The notes under the pieces were generated by a model, which ran no database searches, was not told the DNA's origin, and saw only the letters and a list, made by a program, of their open reading frames with translations. DNA of 64,000 nt from Porphyromonadaceae bacterium UBA7332 (GTDB lineage: Bacteria > Bacteroidota > Bacteroidia > Bacteroidales > UBA7332): the NCBI GenBank assembly GCA_002471225.1, contig DKPO01000012.1:1-64000 (forward strand), read 5' to 3'. Made by a program: the position numbers and the translations under genes. Positions 35,655 through 44,820 of this stretch are shown piece after piece (position 1 is the stretch's first letter; every line of letters starts with the position of its first letter).

Positions 35655-36020
35655 CAATTTGAATTGCCACAATTGCCACAGACTATATAATCGACTATTT
35701 ATCAAGCAACTAAGTATGACAATTGACCTATCTTCAATTGTCACCCAATTGTCACCAATCAACATCAATTGTCACCCGGTCATCTATTGTTTATTCATTC
35801 GAAATCCATACTCCTATTATTGCGTTTTTCAATTGCCATTTGCAATACCCGCAATAAAACAAAGATAAAAATCTATGGATGAATCATTTACACTATTGCA
35901 ATTCACCTTGCAATTGAGTGGCAATTGGATCAATTGCAATATGAATTGCCATTCAATTACCATCATTATTTATCTATCAATCAGCGAATTGCAATATGGC
36001 AATTCAAAACACGCAAAAAA
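35655..36020. repeat. CAATTG-rich segment
   Basis: Nine exact CAATTG sites (35670, 35720, 35735, 35746, 35766, 35830, 35911, 35922, 35931) plus many AATTGCC and AATTGTCACC variants occur in under 400 bp. No strict period. No convincing gene; two plus-strand frames of 69 codons reflect the repeat. Confidence 0.6.
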
Positions 36021-36066
36021 CAAACTTTGTGAGAGTTTATCTTATAAATCCATTTGCATTTTAAAA

Positions 36067-36537
36067 TTAATCAGCTCTGATTGATAAGTTCGTCTGATTA
36101 GTACCTAAACGTAATCTCAAAATTGGAAAAGGATTGCCTTGATCATCTGTTTCGCTACGTTCGTAAACGGTAAACCCCATACGCTTATAAAAATGATAAG
36201 CTCCCGGATTCTGTTCGTTCACATCCACATAGCTGATATTTTCAGACTTTATGCCATATTGCACCAATGTTTTGCCAATACCTTTGCCAAAAAAATCAGG
36301 TGTAACAAAAAGCATTTCAATCTTATCTCCATCAATCCCCATAAAGGCAGTCGGGAGTGATCCGGTATAATGAACGATCAGTTTGGGTATGAACCGAATA
36401 CCTTCTTCAACAAAAGGTCTGAGATTCGTAATCTGCTCATCAGTCAGGAAATCGTGTGTTGCCTTAACAGACAATTCCCAAAGAGCAACTAATTGCGCCT
36501 TTAACTGATCGGTTCTGTGAGGATTGGTTATGATCAT
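36067..36537 (-). CDS. GNAT-family N-acetyltransferase
   Basis: About 156 residues from MIITNPHRTDQLKAQL, with the GNAT fold throughout: an N-terminal helix pair (LWELSVKATHDFLTDEQI), the central strand MLFVTPDFFGKGIGKTLVQYG with the acetyl-CoA loop (GKGIGK), and the late NPGAYHFYKRMGFTVYERSE. It resembles the YjaB-like group of small acetyltransferases; the substrate is unknown. The longer frame to 36639 overlaps the upstream gene by 86 bp and is not preferred. It is the last gene of the GH16 operon, 16 bp after the oxidase gene. Confidence 0.85.
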   Translation of the reverse strand: MIITNPHRTDQLKAQLVALWELSVKATHDFLTDEQITNLRPFVEEGIRFIPKLIVHYTGSLPTAFMGIDGDKIEMLFVTPDFFGKGIGKTLVQYGIKSENISYVDVNEQNPGAYHFYKRMGFTVYERSETDDQGNPFPILRLRLGTNQTNLSIRAD

Positions 36538-36553
36538 CAATCGAATGAATTTC

Positions 36554-37054
36554 TTATTTATGAATCTGTTTCGTTTTACCTGAAATATCTCTGATGTCCA
36601 ATCGTAGAATTTCTGTTCGATGAAAAGACTTCTCCGCATATTTCAAACCTACTTCCACATCATTCGGGGAATATTTTCTAAGAATAAGCTCTAATGCCTT
36701 CATCTTCTCCTCAGAAGAGAGCCCTCTTTGTATTTCACCACGCAATATAATACTTTCATAGGCTGTCGTGAATTTCGCAGAAATGACATTAGTCCGTCCT
36801 ATTATACAAAACGACCCTTTCGGATTTGTCGCGATACAATCCAGTTTATGCCCTTCAGGTGCACAGTGAAAATATAAATACTGACCTCCATCCCACACAT
36901 AATTCAACGGAATACCGTAAGCTCCTGACTGATCGTCCGAAGACTCAATCAGGGAGAGAACTCCGTATTCACCGTTTTTTAATAAATCCATTGCTGAAGT
37001 TTCATCCAGTAAACGGTCCTGACGACGCACATTATCATTAGTATATATCACCAT
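36554..37054 (-). CDS. Pyridoxamine 5'-phosphate oxidase-family flavoprotein (Nim-like)
   Basis: A 166-residue split-barrel protein. The opening VRRQDRLLDETSAMDLLKNGEYGVLSL, then YGIPLNYVW, YFHCAPEGHKLDCI and the central FCIIGRTNV, are typical of the PNPOx-like family that includes nitroimidazole-resistance (Nim) proteins. They bind FMN or heme and act as small reductases. A specific role in drug resistance cannot be claimed. It is the middle gene of an operon, 15 bp after the GH16 gene. Confidence 0.82.
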   Translation of the reverse strand: MVIYTNDNVRRQDRLLDETSAMDLLKNGEYGVLSLIESSDDQSGAYGIPLNYVWDGGQYLYFHCAPEGHKLDCIATNPKGSFCIIGRTNVISAKFTTAYESIILRGEIQRGLSSEEKMKALELILRKYSPNDVEVGLKYAEKSFHRTEILRLDIRDISGKTKQIHK

Positions 37055-37069
37055 TTGCTTATTACTTTA

Positions 37070-37855
37070 TTATTTATAATATCTGACCCAATCTACATAA
37101 TATTGCAATGGAAAAATAGAATCATCGATTCCCCGGGCTCCGCCCCATCCACCGCCTACAGCTAAATTGAGCAACAGGTAGTGAGGTTTATCAAAACGCC
37201 AGTATTCAGGCAAATTTTCATCTTTCTTATAACTTAAAACCAGCTTCTTATCAAAAAAGAAATCCAATCTGTCCTCGTACCATTCCAAAGCATATTCGTG
37301 AAATTCAGTAAATGCGTCATCGGCTAATAAAGTAGCTGTACGTTTCACTTTATTTCCATCTTTTTTGGTACCCGGCGTGTGAATTGTGAAGTGCATTCTT
37401 TTCGGATCGTAACCTACATTTTCCATCATGTCAATCTCTCCGCATTCGGGCCAGCCAACCTGTGTACGATCAGTGCCTAAAAGCCAGATAGCAGGCCAGG
37501 AGCCTACGCCTGTCGGGATTTTAGCTCTCACCTCAACTCTCCCTAAGTAAATATCCACATTACCCAAAGTATTAATACTTCCGGATGTATAATTCATTGT
37601 ATCTTTCTTCTCTTTACGTGCTTCGATTACCAGACAGCCATCATCCACACGCACATTGCTCAAATTTCTACGGGTATAGTACTGGGCTTCTTTGTTACGG
37701 ATATATCCTTCTTCATATCCCCAGAATTCAGGGTTCGGATGGCCTTCGTAATTAAATTCTTCTGCCCAAACGAGTTTATTGATGGTCGGATTATACTGAG
37801 CGAGCAGCGTAATGGCACTCATAAACAATAGAATAGTTGTAAATACGGTCTTCAT
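37070..37855 (-). CDS. Exported family GH16 beta-glucanase/laminarinase-type glycosidase
   Basis: About 261 residues from MKTVFTTILLFMSAITLLAQ, a signal peptide; the promoter box at 37898-37905 excludes the longer frame. The GH16 catalytic signature GEIDMMENVG is intact (nucleophile and acid/base Glu flanking Asp), with LVWAEEFNYEG at the start, WPAIWLLG, and the late YLLLNLAVGGGWGG. Predicted to cleave beta-1,3 or mixed-linkage glucans, or another GH16 substrate. No SusCD pair is present, so it is not in an obvious polysaccharide locus. First gene of GH16-PNPOx-GNAT. Confidence 0.9.
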   Translation of the reverse strand: MKTVFTTILLFMSAITLLAQYNPTINKLVWAEEFNYEGHPNPEFWGYEEGYIRNKEAQYYTRRNLSNVRVDDGCLVIEARKEKKDTMNYTSGSINTLGNVDIYLGRVEVRAKIPTGVGSWPAIWLLGTDRTQVGWPECGEIDMMENVGYDPKRMHFTIHTPGTKKDGNKVKRTATLLADDAFTEFHEYALEWYEDRLDFFFDKKLVLSYKKDENLPEYWRFDKPHYLLLNLAVGGGWGGARGIDDSIFPLQYYVDWVRYYK

Positions 37856-37897
37856 GTTTTCGTGTTTTTTCAAATTTTGGTTTTTTTCATTGTATCG

Positions 37898-37905
37898 CAA
37901 AGATA
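37898..37905 (-). promoter_or_regulatory. -7 box for the GH16 operon
   Basis: Minus-strand TATCTTTG matches TAnnTTTG 43 nt before the chosen start. Confidence 0.55.
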
Positions 37906-38126
37906 AAGAATCCTTAGAAATATTTACTACACAATACGGATATTCAAATTTGAAAGCAGTAATAATATAAAATCCTATTTTTTTTTCTGATTTCTATCCT
38001 TTTACTGATCGGACGTCAGGCTTAATAACGCAAAAAATGAGAAATAAAAAGATCCTGAAAAATTTGGCTGATCCGATCAAAGTCTTTTTATTTGCAGAAA
38101 TCGAATCCGAAAACAAACAGATTTAT

Positions 38127-38222
38127 ATGGTTTTATCTAATCTACATATGCATCATCATCATCATGCTTCAAAAAACGAGGTAGGATTGCTGATGTGTAT
38201 ACAAAAGGTTAGGATTAAATAA
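38127..38222 (+). CDS. Histidine operon leader peptide
   Basis: A 31-codon frame whose middle reads NLHMHHHHHAS: six His in seven residues, including five consecutive CAT codons (38151-38165). A nested start at 38148 (MHHHHHAS) is also possible. It lies about 100 nt before hisG with a strong terminator in between, the classic layout of a His attenuator: slow translation of the His codons under starvation would prevent the terminator from forming. An upstream in-frame ATG at 38037 exists but is not needed. Confidence 0.8.
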   Translation: MVLSNLHMHHHHHASKNEVGLLMCIQKVRIK

Positions 38223-38264
38223 CAAACTATATTCAAATTCAAACTGTTATATATACATATATAG

Positions 38265-38298
38265 AAGGCTTACCGAACAAATCGGTAGGCCTTTTTTT
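38265..38298 (+). terminator. his attenuator terminator
   Basis: An 11-bp stem AAGGCTTACCG/CGGTAGGCCTT (one G-T pair), loop AACAAAT, then a T-run, placed between the His-rich leader frame and hisG. Confidence 0.85.
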
Positions 38299-38332
38299 AT
38301 ACCCTAAAACGACGATTTAAAAACATACACAT

Positions 38333-39184
38333 ATGATACGAATTGCTATTCAGGCGAAAGGTCGCCTAAACGAACAAAGTAGTCAACTTTTAATTGATGC
38401 AGATGTAGAAGTAAAAAATCCGAAACGTAAGTTATTGGTTTGTGCCGAGAACTTCCCGGCTGAAATTCTCTATCTACGGGATGACGATATCCCGAAAGCG
38501 GTAGCTCAGGGTATTGCAGACATTGGCATTGTCGGAATGAATGAAGTAGCTGAAAAGAATGCCGATGTTCAGGTTCGGAAAGATTTAGGATTCGGACGAT
38601 GCCGTATCTCTCTTGCCATTCCTAAAGAACATGTTTACACAGGAGTTTCCTATTTCGAAGGCAAAAAAATCGCAACTTCGTATCCGAACATTCTGAAGAA
38701 ATTTTTCGATGAAAAAGGAATCAAAGCTAAAATCATAGAAATAGCCGGATCGGTTGAAATTGCACCGGCTGCAGGGATGGCTGATGGGATCTTCGATATT
38801 GTAAGTAGCGGCGGTACACTTGTTAGCAATGGATTAAAGGAAGTAGAAAGCGTAATGACCTCTTCAGCTGTGCTTATCACCACACCGGGATTGAGTAACG
38901 AGAAAGAAGAAATCGTCAAACAACTATTGTTCCGCTTTGAAGCCATACTCCGGAGTGTAGGTCAGAAATATGTTTTAATGAATATTCCTAATGCGAAGAT
39001 TGACGAAGTCATATCCGTATTACCTAGTTTAAAGAGTCCTACCCTTTTGCCTTTGGCTCAGGAAGGCTGGAGTTCCCTGCATACGGTAATTTCAGAAGAC
39101 CAGCTGTGGAATATGATCGAAAAACTAAAATCATTGGGAGCAGAAGATATTCTTGTACTTTCTCTTGATAAAATTATCCCTTAA
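38333..39184 (+). CDS. hisG: ATP phosphoribosyltransferase, long form
   Basis: 283 residues. First step of histidine synthesis: condenses ATP with PRPP. The N-terminus MIRIAIQAKGRLNEQS, DIGIVGMNEVAE, FGRCRISLAIP, the PRPP-loop region DIVSSGGTLVSNGL, and the C-terminal regulatory ACT-like domain (about residue 210 on) identify the long, hexameric HisG_L that is feedback-inhibited by histidine and needs no HisZ. First gene of the operon and behind an attenuator, so it is controlled at two levels. Confidence 0.97.
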   Translation: MIRIAIQAKGRLNEQSSQLLIDADVEVKNPKRKLLVCAENFPAEILYLRDDDIPKAVAQGIADIGIVGMNEVAEKNADVQVRKDLGFGRCRISLAIPKEHVYTGVSYFEGKKIATSYPNILKKFFDEKGIKAKIIEIAGSVEIAPAAGMADGIFDIVSSGGTLVSNGLKEVESVMTSSAVLITTPGLSNEKEEIVKQLLFRFEAILRSVGQKYVLMNIPNAKIDEVISVLPSLKSPTLLPLAQEGWSSLHTVISEDQLWNMIEKLKSLGAEDILVLSLDKIIP

Positions 39185-39204
39185 TCTTTTAAACCTTATT
39201 ATGT

Positions 39205-40506
39205 ATGAAACTATTCATTAATCCACCCAAAATAGAATGGAAAGTACTTACAGAAAGACCCAATGCAGAAGGTAAAGATGAAGTATTAGATTCTGTCAGA
39301 CGAATTGTGAAAACAGTCGAAGAGCAAGGTGATATTGCATTGTTTGATTTTGCCCGTCGATTTGACAATGTTCAGCTTGAAGATCTTGAAGTTTCTCTTG
39401 ATGAAATAGAGCAATCGGAATATCTGGTTGACGAAGATCTTCAGAAATCGATCTTGAAAGCCTCTGAGAACATCCGTGCTTTCCATGCTGCTCAGTTAAT
39501 AAAAACCATTGAGGTAGAGACCATACCGGGCGTAAGATGTTATCAGAAAGCTGTGCCTATTAAAAAAGTAGGTCTTTATATACCGGGTGGAACAGCTCCC
39601 CTGTTTTCTACGGTATTAATGCTTGCCATCCCTGCACAAATTGCAGGATGTAAAGATATTATCCTGTGTACACCACCGGATCAGGATGGTAAAATCAATC
39701 CGGCCATTCTCTATGCGGCACGTATCTGCGGAGTACATAAAATTTTTAAAGTCGGCGGAGCTCAGGCTATTGCAGCTATGGCTTACGGAACGGAGAGTAT
39801 TCCGAAAGTAAATAAGATTTTCGGTCCGGGAAATTCGTATGTCACACTCGCTAAACAAATCGTTTCGACCAATCAGGTTGCTATAGACATGCCTGCCGGT
39901 CCGTCCGAAGTTTTGATCATGGCAGATGAAACGGCTAATGCTTCATTCATTGCGGCTGACCTGTTATCGCAGGCAGAGCATGGAAATGACAGTCAGACTA
40001 TCCTTGTAACCAACTCAAGAAAGCTGGCCGGAGATGTTCTGGCTGAATTAAATAAACAAGTGGAGTTATTACCACGTTGCTGTTATGCAAAGAACTCACT
40101 AAGCTTCAGTAAGGCATTCATCTTTGATTCAGACGATGATATGATCGCATTCTCCAATGATTATGCGCCTGAACATTTAATTATCGCTATGAAGAATACG
40201 CATGCCATATCCGAACAGATTGATTCTGCCGGATCTGTTTTTCTTGGGAACTGGACACCCGAGAGTGCGGGCGATTATGCTTCAGGAACGAATCATACTC
40301 TCCCGACAAGTGGATGGGCACAAGCATTCAGCGGTGTTAATCTGGACAGCTTTATCAAGAAAATCACATTCCAGGAAATTACTCCGGAAGGACTTGCCCA
40401 ATTAGGACCCACAATCGAAATCATGGCTAAAGCCGAAGGTCTGGATGCACACTCCAACGCTGTGACGATAAGGCTCAAAGAGTTGAATAACCAAAAAACA
40501 GATTAA
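39205..40506 (+). CDS. hisD: Histidinol dehydrogenase
   Basis: 433 residues; last two oxidations of histidine synthesis. Family motifs: GLYIPGGTAPLFSTVLMLAIPA, KVGGAQAIAAMAYGT, IFGPGNSYVTLAK, DMPAGPSEVLI, DLLSQAEHG, and near the end SAGDYASGTNHTLPT and NAVTIRL. Zn-binding Gln/His (LLSQAEHGND) are in place. 20 bp after hisG. Confidence 0.97.
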   Translation: MKLFINPPKIEWKVLTERPNAEGKDEVLDSVRRIVKTVEEQGDIALFDFARRFDNVQLEDLEVSLDEIEQSEYLVDEDLQKSILKASENIRAFHAAQLIKTIEVETIPGVRCYQKAVPIKKVGLYIPGGTAPLFSTVLMLAIPAQIAGCKDIILCTPPDQDGKINPAILYAARICGVHKIFKVGGAQAIAAMAYGTESIPKVNKIFGPGNSYVTLAKQIVSTNQVAIDMPAGPSEVLIMADETANASFIAADLLSQAEHGNDSQTILVTNSRKLAGDVLAELNKQVELLPRCCYAKNSLSFSKAFIFDSDDDMIAFSNDYAPEHLIIAMKNTHAISEQIDSAGSVFLGNWTPESAGDYASGTNHTLPTSGWAQAFSGVNLDSFIKKITFQEITPEGLAQLGPTIEIMAKAEGLDAHSNAVTIRLKELNNQKTD

Positions 40507-40508
40507 AA

Positions 40509-41558
40509 ATGAGACCTTTAATTGAGTTAATCCGGAATAATATCCGGAATCTGGCTCCCTATTCGACGGCCAGAGATGAATACAGCGGTGCAATCGGGAT
40601 CTTTTTAGATGCAAATGAAAATCCGTACAGTAACGGTGTTAACCGATATCCGGATCCGCATCAATCCGAACTGAAAAATAAAATAGCATCTATAAAACGC
40701 GTTCAGCCTTCTCAATTATTTATCGGGAACGGAAGCGATGAAGCCATAGATATTATCTATCGCGTTTTTTGTAATCCGGGAACGGACAATGTGGTTGCTA
40801 TTGCTCCGACATACGGCATGTACAAAGTTGCGGCCAATATCAATGATATACAATACCGGGAAGTATCCATCAAGCGTGGAGACGTTTTCAGGCTGGAGGC
40901 AGACAAACTCCTTGAAGCAACAGATCAACAAACAAAGGTAATTTTTCTCTGTTCTCCCAACAATCCTTCGGGTAATAACCTGGATCATAACGAAATAAAC
41001 AAACTACTTCGTTCTTTTCAGGGTATTGTCGTTATTGACGAGGCATATATTGACTTTTCCACAGCCGGATCCTACTGTAAGAAACTGTCTGAGTATCCAA
41101 ACCTGATTGTATTGCAGACTTTATCCAAAGCCTGGGGTGTGGCGGGAATACGCATGGGACTGGCTTTTGCTTCTGAAGAGATTATACACTTCATGTCTAA
41201 AGTCAAATATCCGTACAATATCAATGTTCTGACACAAGATGCCGCTTTAGAAATTTTAAAGCAGGAAGACGATGTCAGAGAAATGATTAAACTACTTCAG
41301 CGCGAACGGGATGAGTTAAGCATCCGAATTAATTCATTCCCATTTATAGAGAAAGTATATCCTTCTGACGCAAACTTTTTACTGATCAAATGTTTTAATC
41401 CGAAGAAGATCTATAATTTCTTACTCAAAAAAGGAATCATTGTGAGAGATCGTTCCAATGTACCGGGCTGCGAATCCTGTTTACGGATCAGTATAGGTAC
41501 ACCGGAAGAAAACAGCGCTTTGATAAAAGCGTTATTAGCTTACGAACTCTTACTATAA
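40509..41558 (+). CDS. hisC: Histidinol-phosphate aminotransferase
   Basis: 349 residues, class I PLP aminotransferase. ANENPYSNGVNRYPDPHQSEL at the substrate end, GNGSDEAID, CSPNNPSGN, VVIDEAYIDF and the PLP lysine in QTLSKAWGVAGIRMG; the late CLRISIGTPEENSAL is HisC-typical. Two bases separate it from hisD, so translation is coupled. Confidence 0.96.
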   Translation: MRPLIELIRNNIRNLAPYSTARDEYSGAIGIFLDANENPYSNGVNRYPDPHQSELKNKIASIKRVQPSQLFIGNGSDEAIDIIYRVFCNPGTDNVVAIAPTYGMYKVAANINDIQYREVSIKRGDVFRLEADKLLEATDQQTKVIFLCSPNNPSGNNLDHNEINKLLRSFQGIVVIDEAYIDFSTAGSYCKKLSEYPNLIVLQTLSKAWGVAGIRMGLAFASEEIIHFMSKVKYPYNINVLTQDAALEILKQEDDVREMIKLLQRERDELSIRINSFPFIEKVYPSDANFLLIKCFNPKKIYNFLLKKGIIVRDRSNVPGCESCLRISIGTPEENSALIKALLAYELLL

Positions 41559-41569
41559 CCCCATAAATT

Positions 41570-42700
41570 ATGAAACGAAAAGTATTATTTATAGATAGAG
41601 ACGGGACTATTATCGAAGAACCACCTGTTGATTTTCAGGTAGATTCTTTTGAGAAATTACGATTTATCCCGGGCGCTATCCTCAATCTGGCTAAACTGAA
41701 TTTACTGGACTTTGAGATTGTTATGGTCACCAATCAGGATGGGTTAGGGACTGAATCTTTTCCGGAAAACACCTTCCTGGGACCACATACTAAGATGATT
41801 GAAATTCTGGATAGTGCAGAAGCCCATTTTGATGCGATATATATTGACAAATCATTTCCGGAAGAAAATCTGCCTACCCGAAAACCGGGAACAGGAATGC
41901 TGACGAAATATTTCAACGAAGAGAAATACGATTTAGCAAATTCATATGTTATAGGTGATCGGATCACGGATGTGGAATTAGCAAAGAATCTTGGATGTAA
42001 AGCGATCTTATTCCGGGAACCGGTTGAAGGCAGAGAGCTTGCAGAGACTCATGAGTTATTAAGTTATTGCGCTTTAATCACTCAATCCTGGGATCGTGTC
42101 TATGCACATATCAGAAACGGAGATCGTACAGCCACTCTTGTCCGACAAACGAAAGAAACGGATATTCAACTATCGATCGATCTGGATGGTGATTTACCAA
42201 GCTCGGTTCATACCGGATTACGCTTTTTAGATCATATGTTGGAGCAAATCGTTCACCACGCAGGGATATCTGTTTTACTGGATGTGGACGGAGATCTGGA
42301 TGTGGACGAACATCACACCATTGAAGATATCGGTATTGTGCTGGGTAAAGCCATTAAGAAAGCGCTGGGTGATAAGAGAGGTATTGAAAGATACGGATTT
42401 GCTTTGCCTATGGATGAATCACAGGCTCAGGTTCTGATTGACTTCGGAGGAAGGGTTTCATTTGAATGGGAGGCTGATTTCCGAAGAGAGAGAATCGGCG
42501 ATGTTGCGACTGAGATGTTTAAACACTTCTTCAAGTCATTTGCTCAGGGAGCAGAATGTAACCTGCACATCAAAGCTTCAGGCGAAAATGAACATCACAA
42601 AATCGAAGGGATTTTCAAAGCTTTTGCCAGAGCTCTGAAAATGGCAATCAAGAAAGATCCTTTATCCAATTATTTACCATCAAGTAAAGGCTCTATTTAA
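41570..42700 (+). CDS. hisB: Bifunctional histidinol-phosphatase / imidazoleglycerol-phosphate dehydratase
   Basis: 376 residues. N-terminal HAD-type phosphatase (LFIDRDGTII, VTNQDGLGT, KPGTGM, VIGDRITDVELAKNLG; about 1-165) fused to the dehydratase (STHTGLRFLDHMLEQIVHHAG, DEHHTIEDIGIVLGKA, MDESQAQVLIDFGG, ENEHHKIEGIFKAFARAL). The fusion explains the absence of a separate phosphatase gene. Two manganese-binding His clusters in the dehydratase are intact. Confidence 0.97.
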   Translation: MKRKVLFIDRDGTIIEEPPVDFQVDSFEKLRFIPGAILNLAKLNLLDFEIVMVTNQDGLGTESFPENTFLGPHTKMIEILDSAEAHFDAIYIDKSFPEENLPTRKPGTGMLTKYFNEEKYDLANSYVIGDRITDVELAKNLGCKAILFREPVEGRELAETHELLSYCALITQSWDRVYAHIRNGDRTATLVRQTKETDIQLSIDLDGDLPSSVHTGLRFLDHMLEQIVHHAGISVLLDVDGDLDVDEHHTIEDIGIVLGKAIKKALGDKRGIERYGFALPMDESQAQVLIDFGGRVSFEWEADFRRERIGDVATEMFKHFFKSFAQGAECNLHIKASGENEHHKIEGIFKAFARALKMAIKKDPLSNYLPSSKGSI

Positions 42701-42733
42701 TCCATATCGGGCAAAAGACATAAATCTATAATT

Positions 42734-43336
42734 ATGAAACAAATAAAAGATATCACTATAATCGATTATGATACGGGTAATCTGGAATCGATCTGCTATG
42801 CCCTTGACCGGATCGGTGCAACCTATGAATTAACGGCCGATCCTGCTATTATTCAAAATGCACATCGGGTACTGCTTCCGGGTGTCGGCGAAGCATCCAC
42901 TGCGATGAGCGACTTGAAAGGTAAAGGTCTGGATAGTGTGATCAAAAGTCTTACTCAGCCAGTTCTAGGTATCTGTCTGGGTATGCAATTAATGTGTAGC
43001 CACAGTGAGGAAGGCGATAGGGATTGTTTGAATATTTTTCCGAACAAGGTTATCAAATTCCCTCTGATGGAAAAAATAAAAGTTCCTCATGTAGGATGGA
43101 ATACAATCAGTGGGTTAAAATCACCTTTACTTATAGATCTGGCTGAAAACAGCTACGTATATTTTACGCATTCCTATTATGTCGAAAAAAATGAACATAC
43201 GATAGCTACATGCAACCATGGCATTGATTTCAGTGCTTGTATTGCATACAATAATTTCTATGGTTGTCAGTTTCACCCCGAAAAAAGCGGAGAGATTGGT
43301 GAGACTATACTCCGGAATTTTATTCAACTCTCTTAA
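42734..43336 (+). CDS. hisH: Imidazole glycerol phosphate synthase, glutaminase subunit
   Basis: 200 residues, class I amidotransferase. Nucleophile Cys in VLGICLGMQLM, oxyanion region LLPGVGEAS, and the His-Glu pair in YGCQFHPEKSGEIG. Supplies ammonia to HisF, encoded two genes downstream. Confidence 0.96.
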   Translation: MKQIKDITIIDYDTGNLESICYALDRIGATYELTADPAIIQNAHRVLLPGVGEASTAMSDLKGKGLDSVIKSLTQPVLGICLGMQLMCSHSEEGDRDCLNIFPNKVIKFPLMEKIKVPHVGWNTISGLKSPLLIDLAENSYVYFTHSYYVEKNEHTIATCNHGIDFSACIAYNNFYGCQFHPEKSGEIGETILRNFIQLS

Positions 43337-43348
43337 TTAATAAATGGT

Positions 43349-44059
43349 ATGATCGAAATAATTCCTGCCATCGATATTATCGAAGGTAAATGTGTACGCC
43401 TGACTAAAGGAGACTATGACAGACAGGTCATATATAGAAAGAGTCCGATAGAAATGGCTAAATATTTTGAAGATCTGGGTATTAAACGACTCCACGTCGT
43501 TGATTTGGACGGGGCGAAAAATAAAGCTCCGAAGAATATACAAAGTCTGGAGAAAATATGTAATGCAACGAACTTACAGGTTGAATTCGGAGGCGGTTTA
43601 AAAAATGAACAGGCACTTAAGGATATCTTCAATGCAGGTGCAAAATGGGGTATCATTGGGAGTATTGCCGCTCTGGAACCCGATACATTTATTGAATGGC
43701 TGAAAATATATCCGGATCGTTTAATATTGGGTGCTGACGTTGATGGCGGGAAAATTGCCGTTAACGGATGGATGGAAAAATCTGAATTAAGTATTGACGA
43801 ACTAATTCATAAATTTACGCCATGGGGATTAAAAGAAATTATTTGCACGGAAATTTCAAAAGATGGTATGCTGGAAGGTCCTGATTTTAACCTCTATATA
43901 CGCCTACAGAAAGAGTTTCCAAATCAGAAAATTATTGTCAGCGGTGGGGTCAGCTCTAATGCAGATATTCTGAAACTGGAAGAATCCGGACTGCAGGCTG
44001 TCATTATAGGCAAAGCTATTTATGAAAACAAAATTGATCTGGAGACACTTCTATGGTAG
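43349..44059 (+). CDS. hisA: ProFAR isomerase
   Basis: 236 residues, a (beta/alpha)8 barrel with EIIPAIDIIEGKCVRLTKGDY at the start, the conserved Asp 8, VEFGGGLKNEQ, GADVDGGKIAVNGW, ICTEISKDGML and IIVSGGVSSNADI with half-barrel phosphate-binding loops. Its end overlaps the hisF start by 7 bases. Confidence 0.96.
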   Translation: MIEIIPAIDIIEGKCVRLTKGDYDRQVIYRKSPIEMAKYFEDLGIKRLHVVDLDGAKNKAPKNIQSLEKICNATNLQVEFGGGLKNEQALKDIFNAGAKWGIIGSIAALEPDTFIEWLKIYPDRLILGADVDGGKIAVNGWMEKSELSIDELIHKFTPWGLKEIICTEISKDGMLEGPDFNLYIRLQKEFPNQKIIVSGGVSSNADILKLEESGLQAVIIGKAIYENKIDLETLLW

Positions 44060-44808
44060 CAAAAAGAATCATTCCTTGTCTGGACATAAAAAACGGACAG
44101 ACCGTAAAAGGTATAAATTTTGAGGGACTTACAAACGTAGGCGATCCGATCGAATTGGCTAAAAAATATACCCTTGACGGCGCAGACGAATTGGTATTTT
44201 TGGATATTACGGCAACGTTAGAAGGTCGTAATGCCTTCTACTCCCTGATAAACCGGATTGCGAAAGAAATCAATATCCCCTTTACAGTTGGCGGAGGTAT
44301 TTCATCTATAGAAGATGCGGCTGCGATGCTAGATGCCGGTGCGGACAAGATAACCATGAATAGTGGTGCTGTACAAAATCCGGAAATCATCACAGAAATT
44401 GCCCGAAAATACGGTTCTCAGTTTATCGTCATTGCCATAGATGCTAAACAGGTAGATAATATCTGGCGCGTGACTACGCATAGCGGACAACAAGTAACTG
44501 AACGGGAACTTTATGGATGGGCTGTTGAAGCTCAGGATCGGGGTGCAGGTGAGATATTATTCACCTCTATGGATCACGATGGAACCAAACAAGGATATCC
44601 ATTAGATGTATATGCCGAACTCAACCGGTTATTACATATTCCGGTTATTGCTTCAGGTGGGGCAGGAAGTATCCAAGATATAGAGGATGTTTTTATTAAA
44701 GGAAAAGCAGATGCTGCTCTCGCAGCCAGTATCTTTCACTATAACGAAATAACGATTTCTCAATTAAAAGAAGCATTAGCAAATAATAATATAACTGTCA
44801 GATTATAA
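44053..44808 (+). CDS. hisF: Imidazole glycerol phosphate synthase, cyclase subunit
   Basis: 251 residues, barrel paralogue of HisA. MVAKRIIPCLDIKNGQTVKG, FLDITATLEGR, PFTVGGGISS, DKITMNSGAVQNP, VIAIDAKQV, ILFTSMDHDGTKQGY and VIASGGAGS; catalytic Asp residues at the ends of strands 1 and 5 are present. Partner of HisH. Confidence 0.97.
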   Translation: MVAKRIIPCLDIKNGQTVKGINFEGLTNVGDPIELAKKYTLDGADELVFLDITATLEGRNAFYSLINRIAKEINIPFTVGGGISSIEDAAAMLDAGADKITMNSGAVQNPEIITEIARKYGSQFIVIAIDAKQVDNIWRVTTHSGQQVTERELYGWAVEAQDRGAGEILFTSMDHDGTKQGYPLDVYAELNRLLHIPVIASGGAGSIQDIEDVFIKGKADAALAASIFHYNEITISQLKEALANNNITVRL

Positions 44809-44820
44809 AAATATACGATT

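Noticed and set aside
35655..36020. CRISPR array or protein-coding genes
   Set aside because: CAATTG copies are irregularly spaced (9 to 81 bp) with no repeat-spacer layout; the short frames lack promoters, signals or start sites and consist of repeat translation.
36538..36639. N-terminal extension of the acetyltransferase
   Set aside because: Would overlap the upstream oxidase gene by 86 bp; the GNAT fold starts at the internal methionine MIITNP.
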